A stretch of 64,000 nucleotides of DNA from assembly GCA_963693305.1 (NCBI GenBank), contig OY855914.1, forward strand, positions 15,109,699 to 15,173,698. The letters run 5' to 3'. Made by a program: the position numbers and the translations under genes. The DNA is from Meandrina meandrites. Its lineage: Eukaryota; Cnidaria; Anthozoa; Scleractinia; Meandrinidae. Under the pieces are notes generated by a model. That model searched no databases. It had not been told where the DNA came from and saw only the letters and a list, made by a program, of their open reading frames with translations. Shown piece after piece: positions 12,180 to 24,655 of the stretch; within the stretch, counting starts at the first letter, position 1; each line of letters opens with the position of its first letter.

Positions 12180-12750
12180 TAAGAATTAAAAGTGTCAATT
12201 TATTGACACATCAGCGAATGCCATATAATAATTCTTATCAAAAAGATTTAGTTCATGGTCAGTTTATCGAGACAGCACAATTTGTTTTGTATAGTGAAAA
12301 AAAGATTGCTTTTCTTGTGAAGTGAAGCATATTGGTTTGTACTCCAGGTGACAAGAAACAAATTTTTAATATTTGTGGCTCTATACAGTCAACAAAATAT
12401 CGGAAACATAAGAAAGCAGACATGAAACCTAAACCGTAAACAATATTAAAGAAGGCAACTGGTAAACATCAGTGTCTTTAATGTAGTTTGCTAGTCTCTT
12501 AGTCTATGTAGTTAAACCATCATTCAGCCATTCTAACACATCTGGTCAAAACTGTATGCTATTGACTGCCCCAAGCTTTTGACAGTTTCTGCTACTAGTT
12601 CATTTTCTAAATGCTGTCTAAAATATTTTAAATCACAAAAGGCTTTTCTCTCCTTAATACAATTGCAATGCATATGCTTGGTGCAAAAAGATGACACCAA
12701 CAGCCGGCTCCAACTCATCATCAAGGGAGATCACAGAGAATCCTGCCATC
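12180..12750. repeat. Diverged block copy carrying a conserved minus-strand peptide string
   Basis: Related to 10440-10890, 20490-20930 and 21020-21610. On the minus strand at 12640-12724 the reading is SWSRLLVSSFCTKHMHCNCI followed by KERK. The same frame in the copies at about 10800-10885, 20262-20330 and 21515-21605 gives similar residues (KHAHCNCI, KHMHSNCI, KKHTH). This may be an eroded exon or simply slow-diverging repeat DNA. Confidence 0.5.
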
Positions 12751-13165
12751 TATCTTATCCTATCTTATTCTATCCTATCGGATCCTATCATATACTATCA
12801 TCGTATCCTATCGTATCCTACCCCACCCCATTCCTTTCCTATCCTATCCTATCCTATCCTATCCTATCCTATCCTATCCTATCCTATCCTATCCTATCCT
12901 ATCCTATCCTATCCTATCCTATCCTATTCCATCCTAACCTATCCTAGCCTAGCCTAGCCTTGCCTACCCTATCCTGTCCTGTCCTATCCTATACTATCCT
13001 ATCCCATCCCATCCTTTCCCATCTTAGCCTATCCTTTCTTATCCTACTCCATTTTATCCTATCCCATCCCATCCACCGTATCCTTTCATATCGTATTGTA
13101 TCCTATCCCATCCCACTATTCTACACCTTTCCTATCTCATTCTATCCTATCCTATCCTATAATTT
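12750..13165. repeat. (ATCCT)n pentanucleotide array
   Basis: About 410 bases of ATCCT repeats, perfect at 12838-12925 and degenerate (CATCC, AGCCT, GTCCT variants) on both sides. Open frames crossing it are artefacts of the 15-base period. Confidence 0.97.
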
Positions 13166-14049
13166 AATCATGGAAATGAGACAAAAATATGCACAGCTCA
13201 TTGTTAGAGGAAATTATCAAGTCAATTTAATCCAGTGTAAATGATATGGATTCCTAACACTCTTATGCTTTTCCTTTAAAGTGGACACTGATTTGTTTCC
13301 AATCTGTTCTTGACTCTGACTGCTGCAAAAGATGCTTATAGTCACCTGACTTATGATGGCAGCATGTTTGTCGGCTAGTAGGTGTGTGGGTTAGTTGGAG
13401 CTTGTGTATGGCACAAAAAGGATGACAAGTGGATAGGTTTGCTGAATACTAATGTATTTTGTCAAGGCATTGCACTTCTGGGAATGGAAACGTTTCACAT
13501 TATTCCTCAGGAGGAAGTCTGTTAAGAGAATAACTTATTATGAATGATACAATGCTGAGAACCTCCAAGGAAACCCATGAAGTGAAAAGATAAGAAATGC
13601 TTAGCAAAAGAGACAAATACAACAAAACTGGAAAAAGTGCAATGATGTAAGAAATAATAAGTAATATTATACTGAATAGATCATATTAAAAACTAATTTT
13701 ATTATGGACATTTCTGAGCTTGCATGTTTGTTTCTCCCTTGAACAAAAGAAATTTGATACCATGGCTTGTGATTGATACATGGTTCCCCACTAAAAAAAT
13801 ACTGCGGTTCGTCACGGCACGATAGTAATGCTAAAAGTAAACTGCTCTCCTGAGCAAAATATCGTTCATTAATGTACTGGAATTATGCAAGGATCACTTG
13901 GACAAACAGCAGCGAAGAGAAGCCGGATCTTGGTGTAGATCAGGATCAGCAATATAAAATAAAACGTTAAACTTGATGCAAGGCTGATCGGACAGCTAAA
14001 AAGGTTAAATAAAAATTTTATTGCCCAATATTTTGGTTAGGCAAAACTT
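13166..14049. other. Non-coding, block-repeat remnants
   Basis: No gene-like frame. GCTTGTGATTGATACATGGTTCC (about 13763) and GTAATGCTAAAAGTAAACTGCTCTCCTG (about 13828) are related to 11965-12040, 20350-20440 and 23590-23690, marking another partial copy of the array. Confidence 0.55.
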
Positions 14050-14560
14050 ACCTTCTTCAGGGGCTGAAAAAGCTAAGTAAAAATTGAAATAGGCGGTTAC
14101 AATATTTGAAACAATACAAACAAAAGGCTGAAATTTGATTGGTAGACAAACTAAAAAGAAGACACGTGTACAATAGAAAAAGAAGTGCAAAAAGAATTAA
14201 AATAATTGTAAAAAATATACAGATAAAAACAGATTGAGTTTTGTGGCGTTTGTTCATTCCATGGCGTTCAAGAGTGTTGTTGATGATAATTAAGACAGCT
14301 TCTTTGGCTTTGCGAATGGTGTCTCTGTGAGAGTTTATTAGTTCTAGGGGGATGAGTTTCATGTTGTAATCGACTGGCCTGAAGAATGAAATGGTCTTAA
14401 ACGGCAGGGGGTTGACCAATGTGACAGTGGTTGATTGCTTTTTCAGTTGCCTGTCTATGTTCACCAAATCTATTGCTTAGATGTTGTTTAGTCTCACTGA
14501 TGTTTTGCATTCTGCATTTGGAGCTCTGAATCACCTATATAATATTGGAAGATGTGCAGG
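14050..14560 (-). pseudogene. Penelope-like element GIY-YIG endonuclease C-terminus, broken
   Basis: On the minus strand from 14560 the sequence reads through several stops into VNIDRQLKKQSTTVTLVN and then DYNMKLIPLELINSHRDTIR, KAKEAVLI and TLERHGMN. This is the order seen at the C-terminus of the GIY-YIG domain of Penelope-like elements: a decayed copy of the core, then the L-I-P-L-E-L...R...R-K-A-x-E block. The stretch immediately 3' (14030-14070) carries CCCTGAAGAAGGTAAGTTTT on the minus strand, typical of the element's terminal repeat. The reverse transcriptase is missing. It is a separate insertion from the 7.7-8.9 kb relic, being in the opposite orientation. Confidence 0.65.
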
Positions 14561-17192
14561 TGATGGGATGCCGTATTGGTCTTATATCGTTCATTGTTCA
14601 TTACCACTTTGTATGGAATTGAATACCAATCTTGTTTTAAAGTACATGTAGACCAATAAGGTCTGGATGTTCATCTATAAGTAAAGTGAATAATGTAGCA
14701 AATATAAATAAAAGAAATAAGTGTTCATTTTGTATACCTAGGTAAAAAGAGAAGGTACCAAATAAACTTTGTAGCTCACTTATCCACCAAAAAGTTGGTA
14801 CATGCTACTGAATTCTAATGTAAATAAGGAAATATTTTATTTAAAGTTCCTTAGTTGGATAAAGCAAATCCACATCTTACTCTTTCATTGGATTTTAATT
14901 GTTTTTTTTAATGTTTGTTAATTCTACTTTTATTGTTTTCTTAGAAACATGAACATTTCAATAACTTTCTTCATGTCAAACAATCAAACAGTTTTTGGAA
15001 AGAGGGAAGCACCTTCATCAGTGTTAGGACAGCTGTAAATGTGTTGTGGCTCCTGAGAATTAAGAGGCTGTCCGCGTAACAGCGGATAAGGCAAATTTTG
15101 GACCTTCACCGATTTCTCTAAGATTTTCAGTGAAAGTCGACCATTATATCCCATGAACAAATATCACATTTATTTGGATCGAATCTTTTATTTTTATTTT
15201 TTGCGAGGCGGTTTTCACTGCAACCTCAAAACCACCCAATCTGCATTTAAAGACTCCATAATTTAGCATTAAATGTCGGTCGCTGCCAAAGCGTATTTCC
15301 TTAACCAAACAAGCTGAATATTTTATATATCAAGGTTTTATGTTTCTTCTATACTTTAAAGCGGCAGTATCACGAGAATTCATCTAAGTTTTTGTGTAAA
15401 CTATGCTGAATTTATAAAGGTGCACTCACTGATCAACAAAATAACCTTTAAATGCCAAAAGGTCATAAACACACTCTCTAAGATGTGCATAAACCATAAT
15501 CAACGGTTTTTTAGTGATTTTCCTCCAAATAACACTGTCAAACTTGAAAACGTCGGCCCGACGTTTTCAAGTTTTAGACCACTTCTTTCCTACCCGTCCG
15601 TAGCCACTCCGGTTTTAAACAACTTTCCTGAGTAGTACGGTGCGTTTTAGCAAGGTTAGGCAACTATTAGCAGATTTCCAATTCATACCATCATCTTCAT
15701 TAGACTTTCAAGTAGGGCTAAATCTTGATGACACTACCCCTTTAATGGTTAAACAATTGTATTCTATAAAATTTTGACTGAGTTATGAATTTTCAAAAAC
15801 ACTTCCTAACGGACTCAGGAATGCGTGACACGTAACATACCTGTAGTTGAAGGCGATTTTCTCGAATGTGGGACCTGATCAGAAGTCAAGTCTATTGTAT
15901 CTCGAAAGTACTAATACCAGTCTAGAAACCTATCGAATAAAATTTGTTGGCACTCTACACTTCGCGCCGTACAGAGCAGCAAGATTTTCCCAAATTTTCG
16001 CCGTTTTGATTAAAACCAAAGATAACGACGGTCCGATTTCTTTACAGGGAACGCCTATAGATACGATCATTACCACCAAACACCACACTGTGGTATGCAA
16101 ATAAATAATATTTGTCGATTTAGCCGTCGTTTGAGGAAAAAAATCTACCATTGTTGCAGGATTTTCAAAAGAGACAGCGATAAATATCAATATGCAAATT
16201 AGCTCCGAAAACGACATTTTGCTATATTTATCTCTGTTATTCCCGAAAACTTTTTTTATTAAAAATTATTTTACAAGGCAAAGAAATGTTCCTTACCTGA
16301 GAAAAGATGCCTTTCAGACTATGTAAAAGCGTTTCAGTTTTGCTGTGAGTGATTATTTTCATTTCCCACGCTGCGGCCGGTAACACAGTGTTTGTTTGCT
16401 AGGCTGTTCTGTTGGTTTCACTCTAATTCAATTAGAAGTGGGCAAGTTGTCTACTTTTTCAAAGCTCTCTCAGCTCATCCTTACAACGTCTGAGGTACCT
16501 GACTAATTGTCAATAAAAATTTTATTGACAATTTCCCCCAATAAATGTCGAAAGTATCATATCAAAATGAAACTTCAAGTAGTGGGCCTTAATGAGGTTA
16601 GCCGTAGGCCTTAGGCGTAAGAGTCGTTGGCCAGAAAAAAAAAGTTAACCGTAAAAAGAAAATTCTAGCCACGAAAGCAGAAGTCTCAGGATTTCGTGTC
16701 AAGACTTTCACTTGTCTTGGTACCGCGAAGTGTTAGATTTGCTCCAGGTCGTCCGCTTTTTCTTTGTGTCAACAGAGCTAATGTATTTGAATTGATCATT
16801 CTCGTCCCCAGAACCCACGATCCTTCTGGTCTCCATCAGGGTTCGAGAACTCTGACCGTTCCCAATTTCTGAGCATTAGCATGAATATGCACAGAGTTCT
16901 CCTTCTGTATCGTTAAGCCAATCAGATTTGTCAGATTTGACAATGAGTCCGTGAATCGCGGACTTGCGGTGTTGGAGGCCGAAAGAGGTCTCGATTCCTG
17001 GCGCAGAGCAGAAGGATCGAGTTACTTTTTGCCTCCGTTTGAAAATGAATCTACGTGTGAAGCCATTCATATGAAAATGCCTTCCACCTTCACGTCCATT
17101 TTCATGCAAATCAAACCTCTTTTTATTTGAATGGTTTTGCACAGAGACTCGTTTTGAATCTGAGGCAAAAGGCAACTCAGAGATGGCCTATA

Positions 17193-17385
17193 GACCTTTT
17201 TCGCTTGGGCGACTTGTTGCCCCATTTACAGACCATTTGATGACACTCTTGAGAATTCTTTGTTTCAAATTTTCAAATAGTCGCGAGTGTATGAATGAAT
17301 AAATTTTATGTGGATAAAAGAAAAATTCTCTAGTGAATATCACGTGGTCTGTAATGGGAAAACAAACCGCCCAAGCGAAAAAGAC
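17193..17385. mobile_element. Nested ~190-bp palindromic MITE in the left arm of the fold-back element
   Basis: GACCTTTTTCGCTTGGGCG at 17193 pairs with CGCCCAAGCGAAAAAG at 17368, and CCCATTTACAGACCA (17221) with TGGTCTGTAATGGG (17345). It interrupts only one arm of the surrounding inverted repeat, so it inserted later. Confidence 0.65.
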
Positions 17386-17508
17386 AAAAAAGGATACAAA
17401 AGGATACAAAATCGCGCATTGAAGTGTTCGCGCGCGAAACGCAGGATTTCCAAGAATGGCTCATTCCATGATCAGACGCAATTTTTGACTTTTAAGTAAC
17501 ACTGTGCG

Positions 17509-17645
17509 CCCTCCTTATCCAGCGGTCTTTTGCGAATCAAACGAGCCAGCAACTTGGAGGAAGTGCCGTAGCACATTGTAATTGATTGCACTTGCTCCAA
17601 GTTGCTTCCTTGTTTGATTCGCAAAAGACCGCTGGATAAGGAGGG
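17509..17645. repeat. Central hairpin of the fold-back element
   Basis: CCCTCCTTATCCAGCGGTCT (17509) is complemented by CCGCTGGATAAGGAGGG (17629), with further pairing through AGCAACTTGGAG/CTCCAAGTTGCT and a loop near 17570-17590. The open frames here on both strands are mirror images of the palindrome and are not genes. Confidence 0.8.
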
Positions 17646-17769
17646 TCCACAGTCTGGCTTGAAAATCAAAAATTGCTACTGTTCGCGGAACGAGCCATTC
17701 CTGGAATTTAATAGTGCTCTTAGCCCACGAACATTTCAATGCGCGATTTTGTTTACTTTTTTGTAAGTG

Positions 17770-18240
17770 ATCAATTCACAGTCTCGTCTCCAGAGGCCGC
17801 GATCCTTCTCGTCTGCACCAGGAATCAAGACATCTGGCCGCCTCCAAAACCGTTAGTCCGCGATTAACGGACTTATTGTCAAATCTGACAAATATGATTG
17901 GCTGAAAGATACAGAACGAGTGCTCTACGCATGTTAATGCTCAGAAATTTGAGTTCTCGATCCCATTCTCGTCCCCAGAGGCTGCGATCCTTCTGGTCTG
18001 CGCCAGGAATCGAGACCTCTGGCCGCCTCCAAAACCGGAAGTCCGCGATTCACGGACTCATTGTCAAATATGACAAATCTGATTGGCTGGAAAACTTAGA
18101 ACGAGTACTCTGCGCATGCTCAGAAATTGGGAGCAGCCAAAGGTCTCGATTCCTGGCGCAGACCAGAAGGATCGCGGCCTCTGGGGACGAGAATGTTCTC
18201 GATCCCTGATGGAGACCAGAAGGATCGCGGGCTCTGGGGG
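17770..18240. repeat. Tandem ~170-bp units rich in GACCAGAAGGATCGCGG
   Basis: The box CGATCCTTCTGGTCTGCGCC and its complement occur at about 17798, 17984, 18155 and 18208, alternating in direction. Between them is the unit with CCGCCTCCAAAACCG, CGGACTCATTGTCAAAT and GATTGGCTG, present twice (17835-17935, 18023-18120). The left arm has one copy (about 16805-17030). Confidence 0.7.
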
Positions 18241-18571
18241 CCAGAATGATTAATTCAAATAACTCTGTTGACACAAAGAAAAAGCGAACGACTTGGAGCA
18301 AATGTAACACTTCTCGGTACCAAAACACATAAAACTCTTGACAAGAAATCCTGAGACTTTTACTTTTGCGGCTAGAACTTTCTTTTTACGGTTAACATTT
18401 TTTTCGGCCAACAACTGGTACGCCTAAGACTTAACTTTTTGGTGGCTTTACGGCTAACGGCTAACCTCATTAAGATCCACTACTTAACGACGTTTCGTTT
18501 TAATATATACTTCGGCTTAGCTTTAGGATTTTTTTTCCAACATTTATAGGGGGAAATTAATTTGTCACCCT

Positions 18572-18592
18572 CCCCCCCCCCCCCCCCCCCCC
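18572..18592. repeat. Homopolymer run of 21 C
   Basis: Present in the right arm only; the corresponding place in the left arm (about 16540) has CCCCC. Such runs are prone to slippage and assembly error. Confidence 0.95.
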
Positions 18593-20330
18593 ACTCCAGT
18601 GAATTCCAATGATCCACCATGTAAAACAGAGGTGGACTAGATAGATTTTATCACGACATTTTAATAAACTTTATATTGACAAAAATAGTCAGGTACCTCA
18701 GACATTTTAAAGATGAGCTGAGAGAGCTTTGAAAATGTAGACAACTTGCCCGCTTTTAATTGAATTAGGGTGAAACCAACAGCCTAGCAAACAAACACTG
18801 TGTTACCTGCCGAAGCGTGGGAAATGAAAATAATCACTCACAGCAAAACTGAAACACTTTTACATAGTCTGAAAGGCATCTTTTCTCAGGTAAGGAACAT
18901 TTCTTTGCCTTGTAAAATAATTTTTAATAAAAAAAGTTTTCGGGAATTACAGAGATAAATATAGCAAACTGTCGTTTTCGAAGCTAATTTGCATATTGAT
19001 ATTTACCACTGTCTCATTTGAAAATCCTGCAACAACGGTAGATTTTTTTTCCTCAAACGACGGCTAAATCGACAAATATTATTTATTTGCATACCACAGA
19101 GTGGTGTTTAGTGGTAATGATCGTATCTATAGGCTTTCCCTGTAGAGAAATCAGACCGTCGTTATCTTTGGTTTTAATCAAAACGGCGAAAACTTGGGAA
19201 AATCTTGCTGCTCTGTACGGCGCGAAGTGTAGAGTGCCCACAAATTTTATTCGATAGGTTTCTAGACTGGTATTAGTACTTTCGAGATACAATAGACTTG
19301 ACTTCTGATCAGGTCCCACATTCGAGAAAATCGCTTTCAACTACAGGTATTTTACATCTCACGCATTCCTGAGTCCGTTAGGAAGTGTTTTTGAAAATTC
19401 ATAACTCAGTCAAAATTTTATAGAATACAATCGTTTAACCGTTAAAGTATAGAAGAAACATAAAACCTTGATATATAAAATATTCAGCTTGTTTGGTTAG
19501 GGAAATACGCTTTGGCAGCGACCGACATTTAATGCTAAACTATGGAGTCTTCAAATGCAAATTGGGTGGTTTTGAGGTTGCAGTGAAAACTGCCTCGCAG
19601 AAAATAATAATAAAAGATTTGATCCAAATAAACGTGATATTTGTTCATGGGATATAATGGTCGACTTTCACTGAAAATCTTAGAGAAATCGGTGAAGGTC
19701 CAAAATTTGCCTTATCCACTGTTACGCGGACAGCCTCTTAAAACTTGCCTACCCTAACTTGGTGATGTTTATTGTGGTCATCAACTGTAGGTGAAGTTTT
19801 ATCTTTCCAACAGTGTTGCTACGTGGCTGACAGCTGATGGTGTGTTCTTAACTTTAAAGAAGTGATAAGAAAACAAACTTGGCAAACTTTAAAATTATTG
19901 ACACATCAGGGAATGCCATCAAGTTATTCTTTGAGATAATCGAGAGATTTTGCTTACCAGCTCCAATTTGTAGAAAAAATAGGGCCATGGCAGCTTGAGA
20001 TTAGCTGACAAAGTTAGCTTGTTTCACACGTGAAATGCAACATCAAATTGCAGCTTGAGTGACAATTAATTTGTCTTGCCCTTAAAAAGGTATTTGAATA
20101 CTTGTGGTCACTGGTAGTCAATAAGAAGATTTGCAACATAACAAACAGATGAAAACATATGCCATAAAGGATTTATACTAAGGGAACTGAGGAAAGTAAA
20201 CCATGTTAAAAATAAAAATTAAAAAAATTCAGGACATGTTTACTGCTGAGGCTTTTCTCGGCTTTATACAATTAGAGTGCATATGCTTGACAGTGTAACC
20301 AGATGACAACAACCGCTCCCACTGTGGTTC

Positions 20331-23300
20331 TGCAAAATTTTGTTCATCTGTTATGGTGGCTCTTGTCTGATGCAGGGTTCCACAGGATGTAAAATGGTTC
20401 ATCATGGCAAGAATGTAACATCCAAAGTGAAATGGTCTCCTGTGAGGAAGAGTGTGTAAGAGGGCAACAAGAAAACAAGTCACTTGCTTTTAAATTACAT
20501 ATTGTCACAAAGGGTCAACACATTCAAGCTACATTCATTTTAGTGGACACCACAAAATAATTCTGTCCGATTGTTGAAACGATTTTGTTTGTAGAAAATG
20601 GACCTGTGCAGCACAATATATGCTGGTATATTAGAAAGGTATATCTTTTTTGTCATATGAAATGCAACATATCGATTTGTATTCTTGGTGACAATTAATT
20701 TGTCTCACACTTAAAGAGCTGTCAAGATATTGGTGATCCCAGACAATCAATAAAAATCTATAAGATAATACAGACAAGAAAACATACACCATAAGCAATT
20801 TTAAGAAGACAACTGCTAAAAGTCCATTTTTGCAACAGTTTTTTGCCCTGACAATGGGGACACCCTCAGTTTGAAGAATTTTATCTGCAATTGCAGTGCA
20901 TATCCTTGAAGCAACAGGATGACACATGTGGCTCTTTATCTATCTATAGTTCTACCTTTCTGTCTGTCCATAAATAAAATGTGAACATAAGTCACAAAAC
21001 ACATCTCACGGTCTGGTAATCTTATCGTTTGTTCTCACACTTTCTGTGATTGTTGGTGTCATGTTCAATGGCTTTGAAAGTGTTGGACAGCTAGAATACT
21101 TTTCTGACTAACAGAAATATTGGCGTCATGTTGATCGGCTCTTGTGTGGATCCTATTATATCGAACATATTGGTCTTTGCATTATACTTGTGATTCCAGA
21201 CAGTCAACAAAATATCAAAAGCATAATAAACAGACATGAAACGTACACCGTAATTGATATATGGCAACTGATCAACATAAGTGTGTTTAAATGTTCTAGT
21301 TTGCTAGTCTCCAAGACTACGTAGTTGAACCGACATTCAGCCACTATAACAAAGCGGGTCAAAACTGTATGCTTTTGTCTACCCCAAGCTTGTGAACAAT
21401 TTTTCTAAATGCCTTCTAAAATATTTGAAATCACAAAAACCATGGTCTTTTCCTCATGTATAAAACACTGCTATTTGGAATGTGTTGTTTACTGCAAAGG
21501 ATTTCTCTGCTCAATTCAATTTCAGTGAGTATGCTTCTTGCAACAAGTTGACACCAACAGCCTGGTCCAACTCATCCTCAAGAGAGATAACAGAGAATCT
21601 AGCCAGTGGACTTTCGATAGTGATAGATAATGGAAATAGGACTGAGTGAAGTGCAATTTGGTCTGTAATCATACAAGTGATTAACAAAATCTGCAGACCC
21701 AGTGTAGCAGGAGTCCAATTTGTTTAATCACGAGTATGACTACAGAGAAAATTGGACAACACAAAGTCCTATATGCATTTTAAATTAATCATAAGTATAA
21801 AAATATTTGAGCAAAAATTTAGACGAAGCGAAGTGTGTTTCGGTGTTATCATCACTATGACAATAAGCCATTTTTACAACTGAAAGTTTTAGGAATATTA
21901 AGGAGATTTTAGTCACAATAAGGAACCAAATAAAGAGCGTGCCCATTTTTAGAAAATGAACTTTGTTATTGGACACTTTGTTGTTGGACACTTCAGGTGT
22001 GGGTGCTCTAATTTGGCAAGACACAGGGCATGCTAAGAACCAATCAGAATTAAGAATGTTGTTATAGTTATAATTAATTCAGAAAGTGTATGGTCATCCT
22101 CTTGTTACCTATCTATGAACCCTTTGATCTATCAATTCATCTATCTATGGAGCTATTTATTACATGTATTTCCTCTAACTATCCAAAAAACAAATAGTGA
22201 AGTAACAAAACACATCCCACAGCCTGGTCAGGGCCACACACATTTGAAGAAAAACCTGTATCACCTATGCGGTGGCGACAATTGCAGCTGTTTTTCCCTT
22301 CCTAGGCCTCATCAGTGGCTTCCATTTACTTCCGGGTTTTTCTATTTTCTGTCTGTCATTGTCTGTCATTTTATGTTTCTAAAAATTGAAAAATGTTGGT
22401 GGAAGTCACAAAACACATCTCATGGTCTTGCCAGGACCTCATGCATGCGCACAACCCATCACCTGGGCAGTGGCAGCCATGGACGGTCAATCCTTGAATC
22501 TTTGGGTGTTGACATTCAAACAATGCTATCCTTTTGCAAGTCCAAATACGAGGGTCACTTTTAGCAACCATGGAGGCTTGAAATTATTGAAAAAGATTGT
22601 TGAAAATCCAACTTCAAATAGGATTTCCTTTACTCAACGTTTCGGGGTCTTGGCTTTCTTCAGGAGTGTTAAGTATAAGTGTAATTAGTGTCAACAGTAG
22701 AATTCTTTTATATAAAATAAATACAAAATTTTAATCATCATTAGTTAAAATGGCTATGTGTGGCTTCATCCATGCTCATACACTTACTAAAATAGGTATT
22801 GAAGACTATAGTGAAACATGGAGTAAGAATTTAAAAAGAGAAATATTTATAAATTAAATATTTGAATAAAATTAAAAATATAATTCGATAGAATAAAAGA
22901 ACATTTCAATATTCTTTTTTAAAAAAAACACAAGTAGGATTATAAATATATAAAACATTATGAAGTATATAGTAAATTATACAAGACTTACAGAAATATT
23001 AGTCAGACTAAATTGTTTATGTGCGGCTTCAGTCTGATAATCCAATACTTTTTCCGTGTCAATCTAGTAATCTTATTGTTTGTTCTCACTATTTCTATAA
23101 TTTTCTGTTTCATGTTGTCCCTTAGCAACTTTTTCAGTGTTAATGGCACATCATGATGATCAGTCAAGTTTATTAGCTTTGTAGTATGGTGTTGGTGACA
23201 AGAAACTTGACTGTCAAAACTGTGATCAGCAACGTTAGGTTAAGGTTTATGTTTTCAAGATATTTTCCACTGTGGTTGACAGTTGGTGTGATCTTAACTT

Positions 23301-24480
23301 GAAAGAACTGACAAGGAGAACATGCAACATACGTTCAAGATGTCACATAGTGATAATGTTTGTTGTTAATATGAGCTGTTCAGTATTATCTTACTCATAT
23401 TTTCTGTTCTTGCATTAATTATGGTTCTTTTTATAATTCATAATTCATAAGTCATGTCTGCATAGCATCTCTAATCTTTTCCTCCATGGCATTACCTTTG
23501 AGGTTCTCATTACATTATTAATGGTATTTTAGTATCTAGTTCAAAAACAACAACAACAATAAAAAAGAACGAATGATTAAGTCCTTTAAGGAATAGATGA
23601 CTTGTGACTGATCGTGGATTCCTCAGTAGAAAACATGTCTGGCAATCATGGTAATGTAGTAATGCTGAAAGTGAAATTCTCTTCTTTGTGGAAGAGTCAC
23701 TGGTTTTAGGGCAACAAATCCTTCATTGTTTCTTTCAACTGTGCATGGAATTTAATTGAGTCATTCCCTTATTTGACCATGGTACAATTTGCTTTCAGGA
23801 CTGAAATTAAAACAACTATATTTTTCTCTCTTTTTTGTCTCAAACATTGTTTTAATTATGGATGCCCCTTTATATTTCGTATTAAGCTTTGCAAACTAAG
23901 CACAATCATCCATTAGATAATTATCTCAGCCACTTGTTTACTGCAGTCATTCATACATGTAATTGGAATTTAAAATCTTACCAACACTGGACAATATCCT
24001 CACTGAATTATGAAAGTTCCAGTTTATGAGATAAAGATGAAAGAATAGAGTTCAAAGAAAGCACAATATTTAATCATCTGAATACTTGCGCCAATTTTCA
24101 ACATCTTTTAGCACTATGCAATTTTCTGTATTGTCTGAACACAAAGAGCCATTGTATTGATATGAAACAATTTTACCTCAACACAGTGAGGGACAATACC
24201 AGCATAATTGAACATGGACAGTGACTGGAATTTACTTTTATTTAAGGAAACTTATCACATAAAAAAGAAGGCAGCCCCTAATTATCTATGGCCTAAAGGG
24301 GAGCCATGAACTGTTGATATGCAAATAACGCAATAACATGTAACGTTAAAAACCTCCAGGCTTTCTATTTTTTGTCATTGGCTTGATGATGGTTTGAAAG
24401 AAACCAAAATTTTGGCTTCGAGTTGAGCTAACTAACTCTGGTGAATAACACCATAAAGTTGTCCTTATTTGTATTAACTT
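20331..24480. other. Multi-copy non-coding block continued, no gene recognised
   Basis: Contains further copies of the repeat block (20490-20930; 21020-21610; 22200-22850; 23000-23800) separated by AT-rich DNA. At 22630-22665 and about 24380-24415 there are Penelope-terminal-repeat-like strings (minus-strand CTGAAGAAAGCC...CGAAACG; plus-strand TTGATGATGG...GAAACC). The open frame at 22115-22564 is repeat sequence, not a recognisable protein. Confidence 0.55.
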
Positions 24481-24483
24481 TTA

Positions 24484-24655
24484 ATGACAATGGCAATGAC
24501 AATATCACAGGTAATGGTAAGGGCAATGGTGATGGTAATGGTAATAGCAATGGTAATGGTAATAGCAATGGCAATGGCAATGGCAATGTCACAGGTAATG
24601 GTAAGGGCAATGGTAATGGTAATGGTAATACCAATGGCAATGGTAATGGTAAATG
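24484..24655. repeat. Hexanucleotide array (AATGGY)n
   Basis: About 28 units of AATGGT/AATGGC with interspersed AAGGGC and ATCACAGGT variants. A 56-base higher-order unit starting ATCACAGGTAATGGTAAGGG or GTCACAGGTAATGGTAAGGG is seen twice (24503, 24588). Read as protein it gives NGNGN or LPLPLP; this is repeat composition. Confidence 0.95.

Larger units (their letters stand above)
15064..19737. mobile_element. 4.7-kb fold-back DNA transposon flanked by TTAA
   Basis: The ends are perfect inverted copies GAGGCTGTCCGCGTAACAG (from 15064) and its complement (to 19737), each bordered by TTAA (15060-15063 and 19738-19741). The arms run inward for about 1.8-2.1 kb; for example, an 85-residue open frame at 15847-16104 (+) recurs at 19083-19340 (-) with only a handful of changes. 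The flanks join to give sequence like 10290-10370, so the pre-insertion site is visible. A TTAA duplication fits Kolobok or piggyBac; the RG-rich terminus favours Kolobok-like (inference). No transposase domain is visible, so it is non-autonomous. Arm identity of roughly 93-95% points to a fairly recent element. Confidence 0.8.

Noticed and set aside
12579..13244. Three open frames of 88-122 codons rich in SYPIL
   Set aside because: They are the translation of the (ATCCT)n array, whose 15-base period keeps frames open.
15847..16104. 85-codon frame conserved in both arms of the fold-back element (also 19083-19340)
   Set aside because: The arms are recent inverted copies, so conservation is expected without selection. 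No domain is visible, and the opposite strand is equally open.
17515..17739. Overlapping frames around 17.5-17.7 kb on the minus strand
   Set aside because: Two readings of the central palindrome of the fold-back element.
22115..22564. 149-codon frame beginning MNPLIYQFIY
   Set aside because: It runs across several copies of the local repeat block; residues such as SHGLARTSCMR are the repeat read in one frame. No homology recognised.
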